The notes under the pieces: model-generated
What the model was told of the DNA's origin: nothing
Database searches by the model: none
What the model saw: the letters and a program-made list of their open reading frames with translations, nothing else
Translations under genes and position numbers: made by a program
From: Pseudomonadota bacterium
GTDB lineage: Bacteria > Myxococcota_A > Polyangia > Polyangiales > Polyangiaceae
DNA: 33,582 bases
Direction of reading: 5' to 3'
Assembly (NCBI GenBank): GCA_023398955.1
Contig: JAEWRL010000055.1
Coordinates: 1-33,582, forward strand
Shown here: piece after piece, positions 7,302-15,716 of the stretch
Position numbering within the stretch: position 1 is the stretch's first letter
Layout of the letters: the number at the start of each line of letters is the position of its first letter

Positions 7302-10300
7302 CAGTGCGCCACGCATTGGTTCGCCACACATGCTAGCTCCGGGTCGCAGTCCGCGTCCGTCAGGCACGGCTTCGGCTGGATGGTTCGAGAGAGGTTGCAC
7401 GCCGATAGCTTGTACTCCCCGTCGTCGAACGTGTCCTCGTAGGTGAGGGTGTGCCTGCCCGAGAGGTACCGCACGGCGGGAGACCCCTCTGCGGTACGAT
7501 AGAGGGCTTCCTCCCGTTCATCACCGTTGCGATCGTCCTCGAACAACTGAAAGAGGAGCTCCTCCGTGAAGTTCATCGCCGGCAGCTTCTGGAAGGTCGT
7601 GCCATCCGGGTGGGTCCGGCTCGTGAGGCCAGAGAAGAACCGCTGCGTCCATTCGATTGTGTTCACCTCGTTGAAATGGCCATGGAGCTCCACGCCGTCC
7701 TTGGCCTCACCGCCACCCACCGGGAACATGTTCACGTAGTTGGGGCTGTATTTCTGGCCGAGCTTCATCCAGATCTCGTCCCAACCCGCCTCTTGGGAAT
7801 CCTCACACTTCAAGTTGCAGTCGTCACCGCCGAGCTGCGGTCCGTAGATCCACGTCAGGTTCGTCTGCCAACCGACGAGCACTTCGTTCGATTGGTAGTC
7901 CGACAACGCCGATGGCAGCTGCAGCAGCTTCAGGTAGTATTTCGTGCCCTCCGCCGTACCACCAACGAATGAGTCCTCGAGCCGGCCGTAGACCTCTCTC
8001 GAGAGCTCCCACACGCGCCAACGGACGCCGTCGATCAGCTTCTCCACGGGCAAGAACTCCCAGTTCTCGAGCAGCGTCGTCCCATCCGCAGCGAGAATGG
8101 AGACGCTATCGATGACCGGGGCCCTCGAGAGCTCTTCGGCAGCGAAGATCCGCAGCTGTTGAGGCCGCGTGCCGTCGGGGCGCTCGACGTGGAACGAGAA
8201 CCAAGCCTCCGGCTTTCGTGTCGAGAGTCGCATGCGGTGCGTGCTGGTCGCGATTTCCTCCGTTCCCAAGGTCTCGTCCCCGAGGGTCGAGGCGTAGGGC
8301 AAGAGACTGCAGGCTTCCCCTGGCGTCGTGCAATCTGCCTTGTGAAAGAAGAGCACGTATTGACCGTTGGCGCTTGTCGCGCGCAGCTTGTCGGGCTCGC
8401 TCGCGAACACCTTGATGTAAAGAGGAAAGCTGTCGCTCGTGAACTTGCCCTGACGATACCCTGGGAGGGACCACGTATCCGTGCAGATATCGCCCTTGCT
8501 CGTGCAGTTGGCCACGTACAGGCGCGGAGGCACGGCGACGACCTCCCCCTTGATGGGCGGGCGCGGCTTGGAGAGGTCCGTGTTGTCGTACACTTGGAAG
8601 GTGACGCCGGTGTCTGGGCCGCGGCCTCCAGGCCACAGCTGGTTCTTCGGGTTCACGGAGAACACCCAGTCCCCTGGCTCCGTAACCTTGTACCAATGCA
8701 CGGCGGTCTCGTACGGGAGGACACCGGTCGCGAACCCTCCTCCATGCGCCGAGGCGAGCAAGTAGGCTTCGGCAGGGTTCATGCGAGCCGCGTGGAAGTC
8801 GAGCTCCATGTTCAGACCAAAGTGGTCCGTGATGGGATCGGAGCCAGCCAGCACGTTCTGCCTCCCGGGTGCGCGCGAGAAGCCGCTGGGGCCGGTGTTG
8901 CCCTTCAAGAGATTGAAGGCCCTGGAGATATGCTGGGGGTAGTAGGGCCAGTACGGAACACCCGGCGCCCCGTGCTGCCCAAGCAGGATGTAGTCAAGGC
9001 GCTCCTCTCCCGTCGGGTTCATCGCCTGGGTCGCGCCGCGGTCGAAGCGCACCGTGCCGGATTGATGGTCCAGTGGCCTTGTCGGAAGCGCCCCAACAAC
9101 CTGACAGTTCTCACCACCCGACGCCGAGTTATCAGGCGAATACTGGGCCCCCCGCGCCGGCACGCATTGTGACGTCATCGTGTACGCCCAAGTGTCCAGC
9201 AGGCCAACCGCGTTGACGTTCGGTATTCCGCCAGTGCGATTGAACTGGAAGTCCCACTCGTTGCGCGTCTCTACAGGATCGGCCCATAGGGGCTCGGCCA
9301 GCGTGCAGGTTAGTGGCGTCGGACAGTCCAGCGCCCCCTCCCAAGACGTCGACGCGGAAGGGTTCGAGAGATCGCCGTTCATGTTGAGATCACCCAAGAG
9401 CACAGCGATGTCGTTGGGCGCCGTGCGGTGAGACATCACGCATTCCACGATTTCGTTGATACGCGTGAGCTGCGCACGACGAGGTGGCTCCGAGCCCCCA
9501 TAGATTTGGTAGTCGCTGTACTCTTTCCCTAGCAAAAGCTGGTTCCCATACTGCCCGAAGGATTGGTCTTGGGCCTGCAGATGGGTGAAGAACACGTCGA
9601 GCACGAGGCCGCCCGGCGCGAGCACGCGGGCATGCCCGAGCCCCTTCGCGGCCCAACAGTCCGGGCCGTTGCAGGGCTCGTACTCCTCGAAGTGGATGGC
9701 CTTATTCACCTTCGGGTAGGCCACCCCTGGCTCATAGGTCGACACTCCCTCGCCGATGGCCCATATTGGCAGCTCGGACCCCGGCATGCGGCCAGTCGTG
9801 CTGAAACATGCCTCGTCGTTCGGGTCGATCTCCGCAAATGGCCACCGGCTGAGCAGCATCAAACCGCTATTCACTCCGGCCGTGGGGGCGCTCCCCATCG
9901 ATCGAATGATATACGGGAAGTGATCCGGGTAGAGCTTCTGTACGATGACCCTCGCGTAAGCCTCGTGGAAAGCCTCGTTCAGCACGATGATGTCGTAGCC
10001 GCTCTGGCGGATCTTCTCGGCCATCAGCCGAGCCTCGCAAGCGAAGGGCTCGTCGTACGAGCTAAACAGCCCTTCCTCCTCACAGCCTGCCGCAACCTTT
10101 GTCTCCCAGTTGGGCAGCGCATGGACATTCTGGGTTCCAATGCGCACCGGGGAGCCTAGCGGAAGCTGAGCAGGGGTGCTGCACTCACACTCGAGGTTCG
10201 AGTTGCATACGCCGTCGGCACAGTGGAAGCCCGCGCATGTCTTGCCGCGGACGTCGCAGGTCGCCACGACGCCGCCGCTCGGGGGCATGGGCGTCGTGCA

Positions 10301-11668
10301 CCGGCACACGCCGCTATGGCATGTCGGGGCAACACTACAGGTGCCCGAATGACCCGAGCAGCCCGTTCCGTCAGCGACCGGCCTCAGCGCGAGGCTGGTG
10401 GTGCCGGCCACCACTTCAGTGCATTCGCCGCCGTCGGTTGGCTGTGCGCCGTGACACCAGCAGTAGCCACGGCCGTCGCACTGTCCCGTCCCCGAGCACT
10501 GATAACCGGGCGTGCAGGCTTCACCAGCCGCGAGGTAGGCGATGGCGGGCTGCCCCGAGGCGTCGAGCGTATAATAACTGCACTCGTCGGTCGGAGCTGC
10601 ACCAGGCTTTGGCTCGCAGGTACAGGCCTGGTCCACGCAGTGCCTGGACGAAGGCGACGGGCACGCGACGTCATAGGCGCACTCATCGCCCGGCGGGGCT
10701 CCCCATGCGCATTCGTCGGCATCCTCCCAGAGGCCGTTCTCGAACTCCCGAAGCATCACCGTGGTCCCGCTCCTGAGCTCGATGTTCTGGGCGAAGAACT
10801 GCCCCTGGTGCATCGTTGAAGTCCCATCACCAAGAATGATGGAACCCCGCGAAGCGATTACGGCGCCCATGAATGGCGCAGCGAGCTCCGCGGTGCCGGT
10901 GCCCAGGACGCCGACGAAGACCTCGTGTTCGGCCGACGGCAGCACCTGCGTGCCACGGAATGTGAACCCGCCGAGAACGTAGATGTACACGGCACCTGGC
11001 GCGCCAGCTAACCGCAGCTGGGCGGAAGGTTCGAACGCGAGCGATTGGAAGACGTAGCGCCCGGCAGAGAGCTCGAGGGCGCCATCGGACTTGACGTTGT
11101 AGTTGCCGTAAGCACCAGGCGCGAGCACATCGGTTCGCCGCTCCACGGAGGTCCAGATGGTAGGCATGGGCGACGGGACCTCGACCGTTCGCGAAAAGGT
11201 TCGCATGCCGGGTGTCGTGGCAGACCACTCGGGATACGAGTCACCAGGCTCCGGCGCGATGGCAGGAGCGAGCAGCGCACCGTTCACGGTGACGTTGTTC
11301 CGAAGCGTGACGAGGCCTACCGCGTAGACATCTCCAACACTTGCCTGGGAGTGCACGATTGTCGTACCAGCAGCCGCGTTGCTGCAGATAGGCCAGGGTC
11401 CTTCATCGGACGAGCGGGTAGCTATGCTGCTGTCGTGGATGACGAGGTTGCCTTCGGCTCCCAGCGCAACGCGCGACGGTGCGCGGTCCGCCGGCACGGC
11501 GATAGTCACCGCGTAGGGCGTCGTCAGAGCAGAGGAACTCCGACCCAGCGGGTCTCCCGAGTCATCTGCGGACCCGCACCCGGATACCACCAGGAGTGAC
11601 CCAAGCAGCCAGGTGAGCAGAACGACGGCACTGAGCCTTGAGCCTTGAGCCTTGAGCCTTGAGCCCAT
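7301..11668 (-). CDS. Large lipoprotein with sphingomyelinase-like EEP phosphodiesterase domain
   Basis: The product has 1455 residues. I chose the ATG at 11668 because AAGGAGGT lies just upstream; it gives a lipobox at Cys31 (VSGC). Order of parts: an exported beta-helix-like domain (about 60-300), a Cys-rich EGF/dickkopf-like stretch (about 310-500), an endonuclease/exonuclease/phosphatase fold (about 505-955), beta-rich C-terminal domains, and a final Cys motif (CLTDADCDPELACV). The EEP motifs are in order: TQNVHALPN (about 513), LNEAF (about 563, metal Glu), FFTHLQAQD (about 697), GDLNMN (about 759), ERLDYILL (about 891) and TDHFGL (about 948, catalytic Asp-His). The spacing and wording follow bacterial neutral sphingomyelinases, so hydrolysis of a phosphodiester in a lipid head group (or nucleic acid) outside the cell is likely. 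The substrate is not proven. It is the first gene of a coupled operon. Confidence 0.82.
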   Translation of the reverse strand: MGSRLKAQGSRLSAVVLLTWLLGSLLVVSGCGSADDSGDPLGRSSSALTTPYAVTIAVPADRAPSRVALGAEGNLVIHDSSIATRSSDEGPWPICSNAAAGTTIVHSQASVGDVYAVGLVTLRNNVTVNGALLAPAIAPEPGDSYPEWSATTPGMRTFSRTVEVPSPMPTIWTSVERRTDVLAPGAYGNYNVKSDGALELSAGRYVFQSLAFEPSAQLRLAGAPGAVYIYVLGGFTFRGTQVLPSAEHEVFVGVLGTGTAELAAPFMGAVIASRGSIILGDGTSTMHQGQFFAQNIELRSGTTVMLREFENGLWEDADECAWGAPPGDECAYDVACPSPSSRHCVDQACTCEPKPGAAPTDECSYYTLDASGQPAIAYLAAGEACTPGYQCSGTGQCDGRGYCWCHGAQPTDGGECTEVVAGTTSLALRPVADGTGCSGHSGTCSVAPTCHSGVCRCTTPMPPSGGVVATCDVRGKTCAGFHCADGVCNSNLECECSTPAQLPLGSPVRIGTQNVHALPNWETKVAAGCEEEGLFSSYDEPFACEARLMAEKIRQSGYDIIVLNEAFHEAYARVIVQKLYPDHFPYIIRSMGSAPTAGVNSGLMLLSRWPFAEIDPNDEACFSTTGRMPGSELPIWAIGEGVSTYEPGVAYPKVNKAIHFEEYEPCNGPDCWAAKGLGHARVLAPGGLVLDVFFTHLQAQDQSFGQYGNQLLLGKEYSDYQIYGGSEPPRRAQLTRINEIVECVMSHRTAPNDIAVLLGDLNMNGDLSNPSASTSWEGALDCPTPLTCTLAEPLWADPVETRNEWDFQFNRTGGIPNVNAVGLLDTWAYTMTSQCVPARGAQYSPDNSASGGENCQVVGALPTRPLDHQSGTVRFDRGATQAMNPTGEERLDYILLGQHGAPGVPYWPYYPQHISRAFNLLKGNTGPSGFSRAPGRQNVLAGSDPITDHFGLNMELDFHAARMNPAEAYLLASAHGGGFATGVLPYETAVHWYKVTEPGDWVFSVNPKNQLWPGGRGPDTGVTFQVYDNTDLSKPRPPIKGEVVAVPPRLYVANCTSKGDICTDTWSLPGYRQGKFTSDSFPLYIKVFASEPDKLRATSANGQYVLFFHKADCTTPGEACSLLPYASTLGDETLGTEEIATSTHRMRLSTRKPEAWFSFHVERPDGTRPQQLRIFAAEELSRAPVIDSVSILAADGTTLLENWEFLPVEKLIDGVRWRVWELSREVYGRLEDSFVGGTAEGTKYYLKLLQLPSALSDYQSNEVLVGWQTNLTWIYGPQLGGDDCNLKCEDSQEAGWDEIWMKLGQKYSPNYVNMFPVGGGEAKDGVELHGHFNEVNTIEWTQRFFSGLTSRTHPDGTTFQKLPAMNFTEELLFQLFEDDRNGDEREEALYRTAEGSPAVRYLSGRHTLTYEDTFDDGEYKLSACNLSRTIQPKPCLTDADCDPELACVANQCVAH
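11632..11665. repeat. Heptanucleotide tandem repeat (TGAGCCT, nearly five copies) in the start of a CDS
   Basis: There are four perfect TGAGCCT units at 11632-11638, 11639-11645, 11646-11652 and 11653-11659, followed by six bases of a fifth. It occupies codons 2-13 of the 1455-residue lipoprotein gene (minus strand) and encodes the GSRLKAQGSRL n-region of its signal peptide. Because the unit is not a multiple of three, loss or gain of one or two units would shift the frame. Confidence 0.9.
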
Positions 11669-11738
11669 CACTACCTCCTTCTTGCAGCCCAGTGCATTCA
11701 CCGCACAGCCGCGCACCCGCCAGTTCAGACTTTGGTTC

Positions 11739-11768
11739 TCAATAACAGGTTCTGACTCCCGTGGTCAA
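11739..11768 (-). promoter_or_regulatory. Candidate housekeeping promoter of the exported-protein operon
   Basis: Read on the minus strand, TTGACC (11768-11763) and TATTGA (11744-11739) are separated by 18 bases, close to the sigma-70 -35/-10 pattern. The ATG of the first operon gene lies about 70 bases downstream at 11668. No other good candidate was found in the 288 bases between this operon and the divergent kinase gene. Confidence 0.4.
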
Positions 11769-11956
11769 GAGGGCTCGTCGATGATCGCTGACACTGGAAA
11801 TTGCCGAGCAGTGCGGGAGCCACGTCCGCCGCTCTAGACCCTGCGGTCACGATCTAATTGGCGCGTCAGCCCGCGCTGCGCTGGCTGTAGTAGTGCGTGC
11901 ATATATCGTGGCAAAGGCTGTCGGATCACGAACGGCGCACTAGATCTTCGCGCTTG

Positions 11957-13474
11957 ATGCTTCGTCAGGCGGTGGAAATCGGAGAGATCGTAGCCGGTCG
12001 CTATCGCATCGACAGGGAGCTCGGCGCCGGGGCCATGGGCGTCGTCTATGCAGCCTGGCACCTGGAGCTCGATCAGCCGGTCGCCGTAAAGGTCCTTGCC
12101 TCCCCTGTCTCGAACCTCCCAGAGGCAACGGCGCGCTTCCGGCGCGAGGTGCGCGCGGCGGCGAAGATCCGCAGCGAGCACGTCGCCCGTGTCCTGGACG
12201 TCGGCTCCCTGAAGAGCGGCCTTCCCTACATGGTGCTGGAGCTGCTCGATGGTAACGACTTGGACACGGAGCTGCAGCTCCGCGGCGCCCTTCCTATCGC
12301 CGAGGCAGTCGGGTACGTGCTCCAGGCCATCGAGGCCCTCGCCGAGGCCCACGCGGCGGGCATCATCCACCGGGACCTCAAGCCAGCCAACCTCTTCCTC
12401 GCTCAGCGAGCCGATCGGACCCGGATCCTCAAGGTCTTGGACTTCGGGATCTCCAAGTCTAGCCTCAGCGACTCGTCGCCAGACCAGGTCTCGTTGACAA
12501 CGACGGGGATGATCATGGGCTCCCCTCTGTACATGTCCCCCGAGCAGCTCAGCTCGACGCGGAGCGTCGATGCACGGACCGATATCTGGGCGTTGGGCAC
12601 CATTCTCTACCAGCTCCTGGCCGGTACGACGCCGTTCCGGGGCGATTCCATTCCCGAGCTCTGCGCTGTATTGTTCAGGGACACCCCCGCACCCCTCTCA
12701 CATCACCGCGATGACGTTCCGCCTGAGCTCGATCGGGCAATCCTGCGCTGCCTCGAGAGGGACCGCGAGCAGCGTTATCCCAACGTCGGGGAGTTCGCCC
12801 GCGACATCGTCGCCTTCGCCCCACAGGCGCGGATACACTGCGATCGCGCTTCCCGAGTCCTGGGCGCCACGATGAGCAGCTCGAGCGGCGCGGAGCGCGA
12901 CATGCCCCGGCGCGCTGTGCCCGAGACTGGGACGGAGAGGGCCACACAAGTGGCGTGGTCTCCGGCGACGGCAGCGTCCGTCCATCGCAGGCCATGGAAG
13001 CTGGGACTCCTCCTCTTGCTCGTATCGGGCGCCGGCTTGGTCTTCTGGCTGGCGCCGCGTGCGCGGTCTGCGGATCCCCAGCTCTCGACACAGCCGTCCG
13101 CCGCCGGGTCACACGATCTTCCAGAAACCTCTCCCGTCTCGGCCCATCGTCAGCCGGAACCCTCCGTGATCACACGAGCCGCGCCGATTGAGAAGGCGCC
13201 AGCGGATAGGAGGAGCGACCTGGCAACAAGGGGCAACGGTGGTCGTGGTCCAGACGCCCAATCGTCAGTCGCGCCTGTTCACACGCAGGCGGGTAGCGGC
13301 AGACCCAAGCCCATCACCGCTCGGTCGCCGCGGGCACCTGCCGCGCCTCACCCTCCGGCGAAACCCGTGGTGGGCGCCGCACAACCGACAGCAGAGCGTG
13401 CAGGCCAACCGGCACCGCGCTCGGAGAAGCCCGCCAGCGAAGCGGCGCTCCCGGACTACGGCGGGCGCCGCTAG
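11957..13474 (+). CDS. Membrane-anchored Ser/Thr protein kinase (PknB type)
   Basis: This is a Hanks-type kinase of 505 residues, taken from the ATG at 11957. A GTG at 11897 would add 20 unconserved residues and neither start has a clear ribosome binding site. Motifs: Gly-rich loop GAGAMGVVY (23-31), catalytic Lys45 in AVKVL, IIHRDLKPAN (Asp about 140), LDFGISK (Asp about 162), and GSPLYMSPEQ as the P+1/APE region. The whole set is intact, so it should be active. A single membrane helix (about 346-366) is followed by a Pro/Ala/Ser-rich tail of about 140 residues that would lie in the periplasm and shows no PASTA domain. Such kinases are abundant in Myxococcota. The TPR/PEGA gene follows 92 bases later (44 from the earliest possible start) and may be its partner. 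Confidence 0.88.
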   Translation: MLRQAVEIGEIVAGRYRIDRELGAGAMGVVYAAWHLELDQPVAVKVLASPVSNLPEATARFRREVRAAAKIRSEHVARVLDVGSLKSGLPYMVLELLDGNDLDTELQLRGALPIAEAVGYVLQAIEALAEAHAAGIIHRDLKPANLFLAQRADRTRILKVLDFGISKSSLSDSSPDQVSLTTTGMIMGSPLYMSPEQLSSTRSVDARTDIWALGTILYQLLAGTTPFRGDSIPELCAVLFRDTPAPLSHHRDDVPPELDRAILRCLERDREQRYPNVGEFARDIVAFAPQARIHCDRASRVLGATMSSSSGAERDMPRRAVPETGTERATQVAWSPATAASVHRRPWKLGLLLLLVSGAGLVFWLAPRARSADPQLSTQPSAAGSHDLPETSPVSAHRQPEPSVITRAAPIEKAPADRRSDLATRGNGGRGPDAQSSVAPVHTQAGSGRPKPITARSPRAPAAPHPPAKPVVGAAQPTAERAGQPAPRSEKPASEAALPDYGGRR

Positions 13475-13566
13475 CCAGCGCGTCCAGCCAAGAACCCCAG
13501 ATTTCAGGACGAAACCCGATGGAGCACCACCACTTCCCTCGCAGCTCCGAGAGAGCCCACGGACGC

Positions 13567-14595
13567 ATGCACCTCGCCATTGCGGCTTCCCTTTGCTTGG
13601 CGCTCGGTTCCTCGCCAGCCCTTGCCGAAGTGAGCCGGCAGGCGAAGGCGGCGGCGGAGAGCTTGTTCGACGACGGCCTCGCCCTCATGAAGGAAGGAAA
13701 GAACGAGCAAGCCTGCTCGAAGCTCGAGCAAAGCCAGCAGATCGATCCCGGGGTGGGCACGCTGCTCTACCTCGGGGAGTGCTATGCGCGCACCGACCGT
13801 GCCGCGAGCGCCTGGGCAACCTTCAGGGAGGCCGCGTCGCTGGCGCGGGCTTCTGGGCAAACCGAACGCGCGGAGCGTGCCCAGCGGCGGGCCGCGGAGC
13901 TCCAACAAGGGCTCTCTTACCTGACCATCTCCGTTGCCGAGGAGGTACGGGAGCTGCCAGGGCTCTCGATCGAACGCGCGGGGGAGACTGTTGGAACCGA
14001 GGTCCTCGGTGTCGAGCTCCCCGTCGATCCGGGGGTGATCGTCGTGGAAGTCAGGGCCAGGGGCCACGAGCCGTACCGAGCAGAGGTCCAGGTCCCGAAG
14101 CGCGGTCGCGAACGAGTCACGATTCCGAGACTCGAGCCAGTGCCTGAAGAAGCCGTGCCCGCCCCGGAGTCCAGCGCTGCCATGACACCCCAGACTCCCT
14201 CGCGCCCTGTCGGCACGGACGCCCGCTCTGACACCTCGCCCGGGGGCGCCGCGGCTGATACCCAGCGTATCCTAGGGCTGAGCTTGGCGGGGGTGGGCGT
14301 GATCGGCATTGGAGTTGGGACCTACTTCGGCTTCAAAGCCATCTCCAACAACTCCGACGCCGAGGCTGGCTCGTGCGACGAGAAGGTCTGTCAGCTTCGT
14401 TCCGACCTGGAAAAGGTGAATGATGCGCGCTCGCAGGCTACTGTGTCGACGATGGCCTTTGCCGGGGGAGCTGCCGCTCTCGGCGCAGGGCTTCTGCTGT
14501 ATTGGCTAGCGCCCGATGCCGCGGAAACCGCTTGGCGCATCCATCCAGACGTCGACGCTCAGGGCTTGCGGGTCACATTGGGAGGCTCGCTATGA
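13567..14595 (+). CDS. TPR and PEGA-domain exported protein
   Basis: This protein has 342 residues from the ATG at 13567, which gives a signal peptide ending in ALA near residue 20; an earlier ATG at 13519 would add 16 residues. Helical TPR-like repeats (about 25-110; note SLFDDGLALMKEGK and LLYLGECYARTDRAASAW) are followed by a beta-rich PEGA-like segment (about 115-190, 'VIVVEVRARGHEPYRAEV'). Then come a Pro-rich linker and two hydrophobic segments (about 254-278 and 298-322). Proteins of this layout commonly sit next to Ser/Thr kinase genes in myxobacteria; a scaffold role is likely but unproven. The stop overlaps the next ATG (ATGA at 14592-14595), so translation is coupled to the Cys-rich lipoprotein. 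Confidence 0.78.
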   Translation: MHLAIAASLCLALGSSPALAEVSRQAKAAAESLFDDGLALMKEGKNEQACSKLEQSQQIDPGVGTLLYLGECYARTDRAASAWATFREAASLARASGQTERAERAQRRAAELQQGLSYLTISVAEEVRELPGLSIERAGETVGTEVLGVELPVDPGVIVVEVRARGHEPYRAEVQVPKRGRERVTIPRLEPVPEEAVPAPESSAAMTPQTPSRPVGTDARSDTSPGGAAADTQRILGLSLAGVGVIGIGVGTYFGFKAISNNSDAEAGSCDEKVCQLRSDLEKVNDARSQATVSTMAFAGGAAALGAGLLLYWLAPDAAETAWRIHPDVDAQGLRVTLGGSL

Positions 14596-15716
14596 CGTTC
14601 CGAGCCCTGTGGCCGTGGCTCGTGAGCTTCCTCGTGCTGGCAGCGGGGAGCGCGCCGCTCTTGCAGGGTTGCCAGTCCTTGGCGGGCATCGAGGAGCGCG
14701 GCCTCGGCCCGTGCGGCGAGTACTGCGAGGCGATCATGGCGACCTGCCGTGGTGAAGACGCCGCTTACGCCAGCTTCGATACCTGCCTGGGGGTGTGTGA
14801 GCGCCTTCCCGTCGGCGATCCCAACGAACCGGCGGGAAGCAACTCCATCGCTTGCAGACTGGCGGAGGTGCGCCTGGCGGCGAACAGCGAGCCCGACGTA
14901 CACTGCCCGCGTGCAGGCCCCGCTGGTGGCGGCAGCTGCGGTGCAGACAGCCCCTGCGAGAGCTACTGTACGCTCTTCCAAGACGCATGCCCCGATGCTG
15001 CGGCTGCCTACGGCGCGCTCGATGACTGCGAGGCCGCCTGCTCCGCCCTCGTGGACACGGGCAGCTTCAGTGCCCTGGGCAACTATGAGGGGGACACACT
15101 TCAGTGCCGGCTTGTTCATGTGTCAGCAGCGACCGTCGATGACTCCCATTGCGTTCACGCGCGCCTGGTACCACCAACGGCGCCGTGTACCGATCCTCCG
15201 ACGGAAGCCCCCTCGTGCGAGCGGTACTGCGACCTCGTCGCTGACACTTGCGAGGGCGAGAACGCTCAGTACGAAAGCGTAGCGCAATGCCGAGCCGCGT
15301 GCGCGGAGCTCACACCGGGCACCAACGCGGATACAAACATCAACACCGTTGGGTGTCGAATCTATCACGCCTATAACGCCCTGCTCGACCCAGCCACGCA
15401 CTGCCCTCACGCTGGCCCCACCGGTGACGGCCACTGCGGCCAAGTCGGCGACAGCGAGCACGCACCCTGCGAGTCATTCTGCGCCATCGCGGCTCCCGTT
15501 TGCGGTACCTCCCCCGCAGCACCCCTGGACCCGTCGACCTGTACGGCGGACTGCCGCGAGCTGCCGGGCTCAGGCCCGAACTCGCATTATACTGTGGCGC
15601 GCGGCGCGGCGCTGGGCGACACGCTGGCCTGCCGCATGGTCCACGCTGTCCGCGCTCTCCAGTCCGGGGACGCCAGCTCCTGCGGGGCAGTGGGCGGTGG
15701 AGCGCCTTGTGAATAG
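14592..15716 (+). CDS. Cys-rich lipoprotein with four copies of a Cys/His repeat
   Basis: This protein has 374 residues. I chose the ATG at 14592 because it overlaps the previous stop (ATGA), follows GGAGG by seven bases and gives a lipobox at Cys27 (LQGC). The mature part is four copies of an 80-90-residue repeat. Each copy reads C-x3-C, a third Cys about seven residues on, then C-x3-C, then a CR-x3-H/V element, and usually closes with 'HCPHAGPxGxGxCG'. About 30 Cys are present, consistent with disulfides in the periplasm or on the surface, although the regular His next to Cys could also bind a metal or heme. I do not recognise a named domain. The next gene, a cytochrome-like lipoprotein, starts inside its last codons. 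Confidence 0.75.
   Translation: MTFRALWPWLVSFLVLAAGSAPLLQGCQSLAGIEERGLGPCGEYCEAIMATCRGEDAAYASFDTCLGVCERLPVGDPNEPAGSNSIACRLAEVRLAANSEPDVHCPRAGPAGGGSCGADSPCESYCTLFQDACPDAAAAYGALDDCEAACSALVDTGSFSALGNYEGDTLQCRLVHVSAATVDDSHCVHARLVPPTAPCTDPPTEAPSCERYCDLVADTCEGENAQYESVAQCRAACAELTPGTNADTNINTVGCRIYHAYNALLDPATHCPHAGPTGDGHCGQVGDSEHAPCESFCAIAAPVCGTSPAAPLDPSTCTADCRELPGSGPNSHYTVARGAALGDTLACRMVHAVRALQSGDASSCGAVGGGAPCE

Noticed and set aside
11882..11900. GG-N10-GC element upstream of the kinase gene
   Set aside because: Flanking bases match poorly (about half); such spacings are frequent in this GC-rich sequence, so it does not support a sigma-54 promoter.
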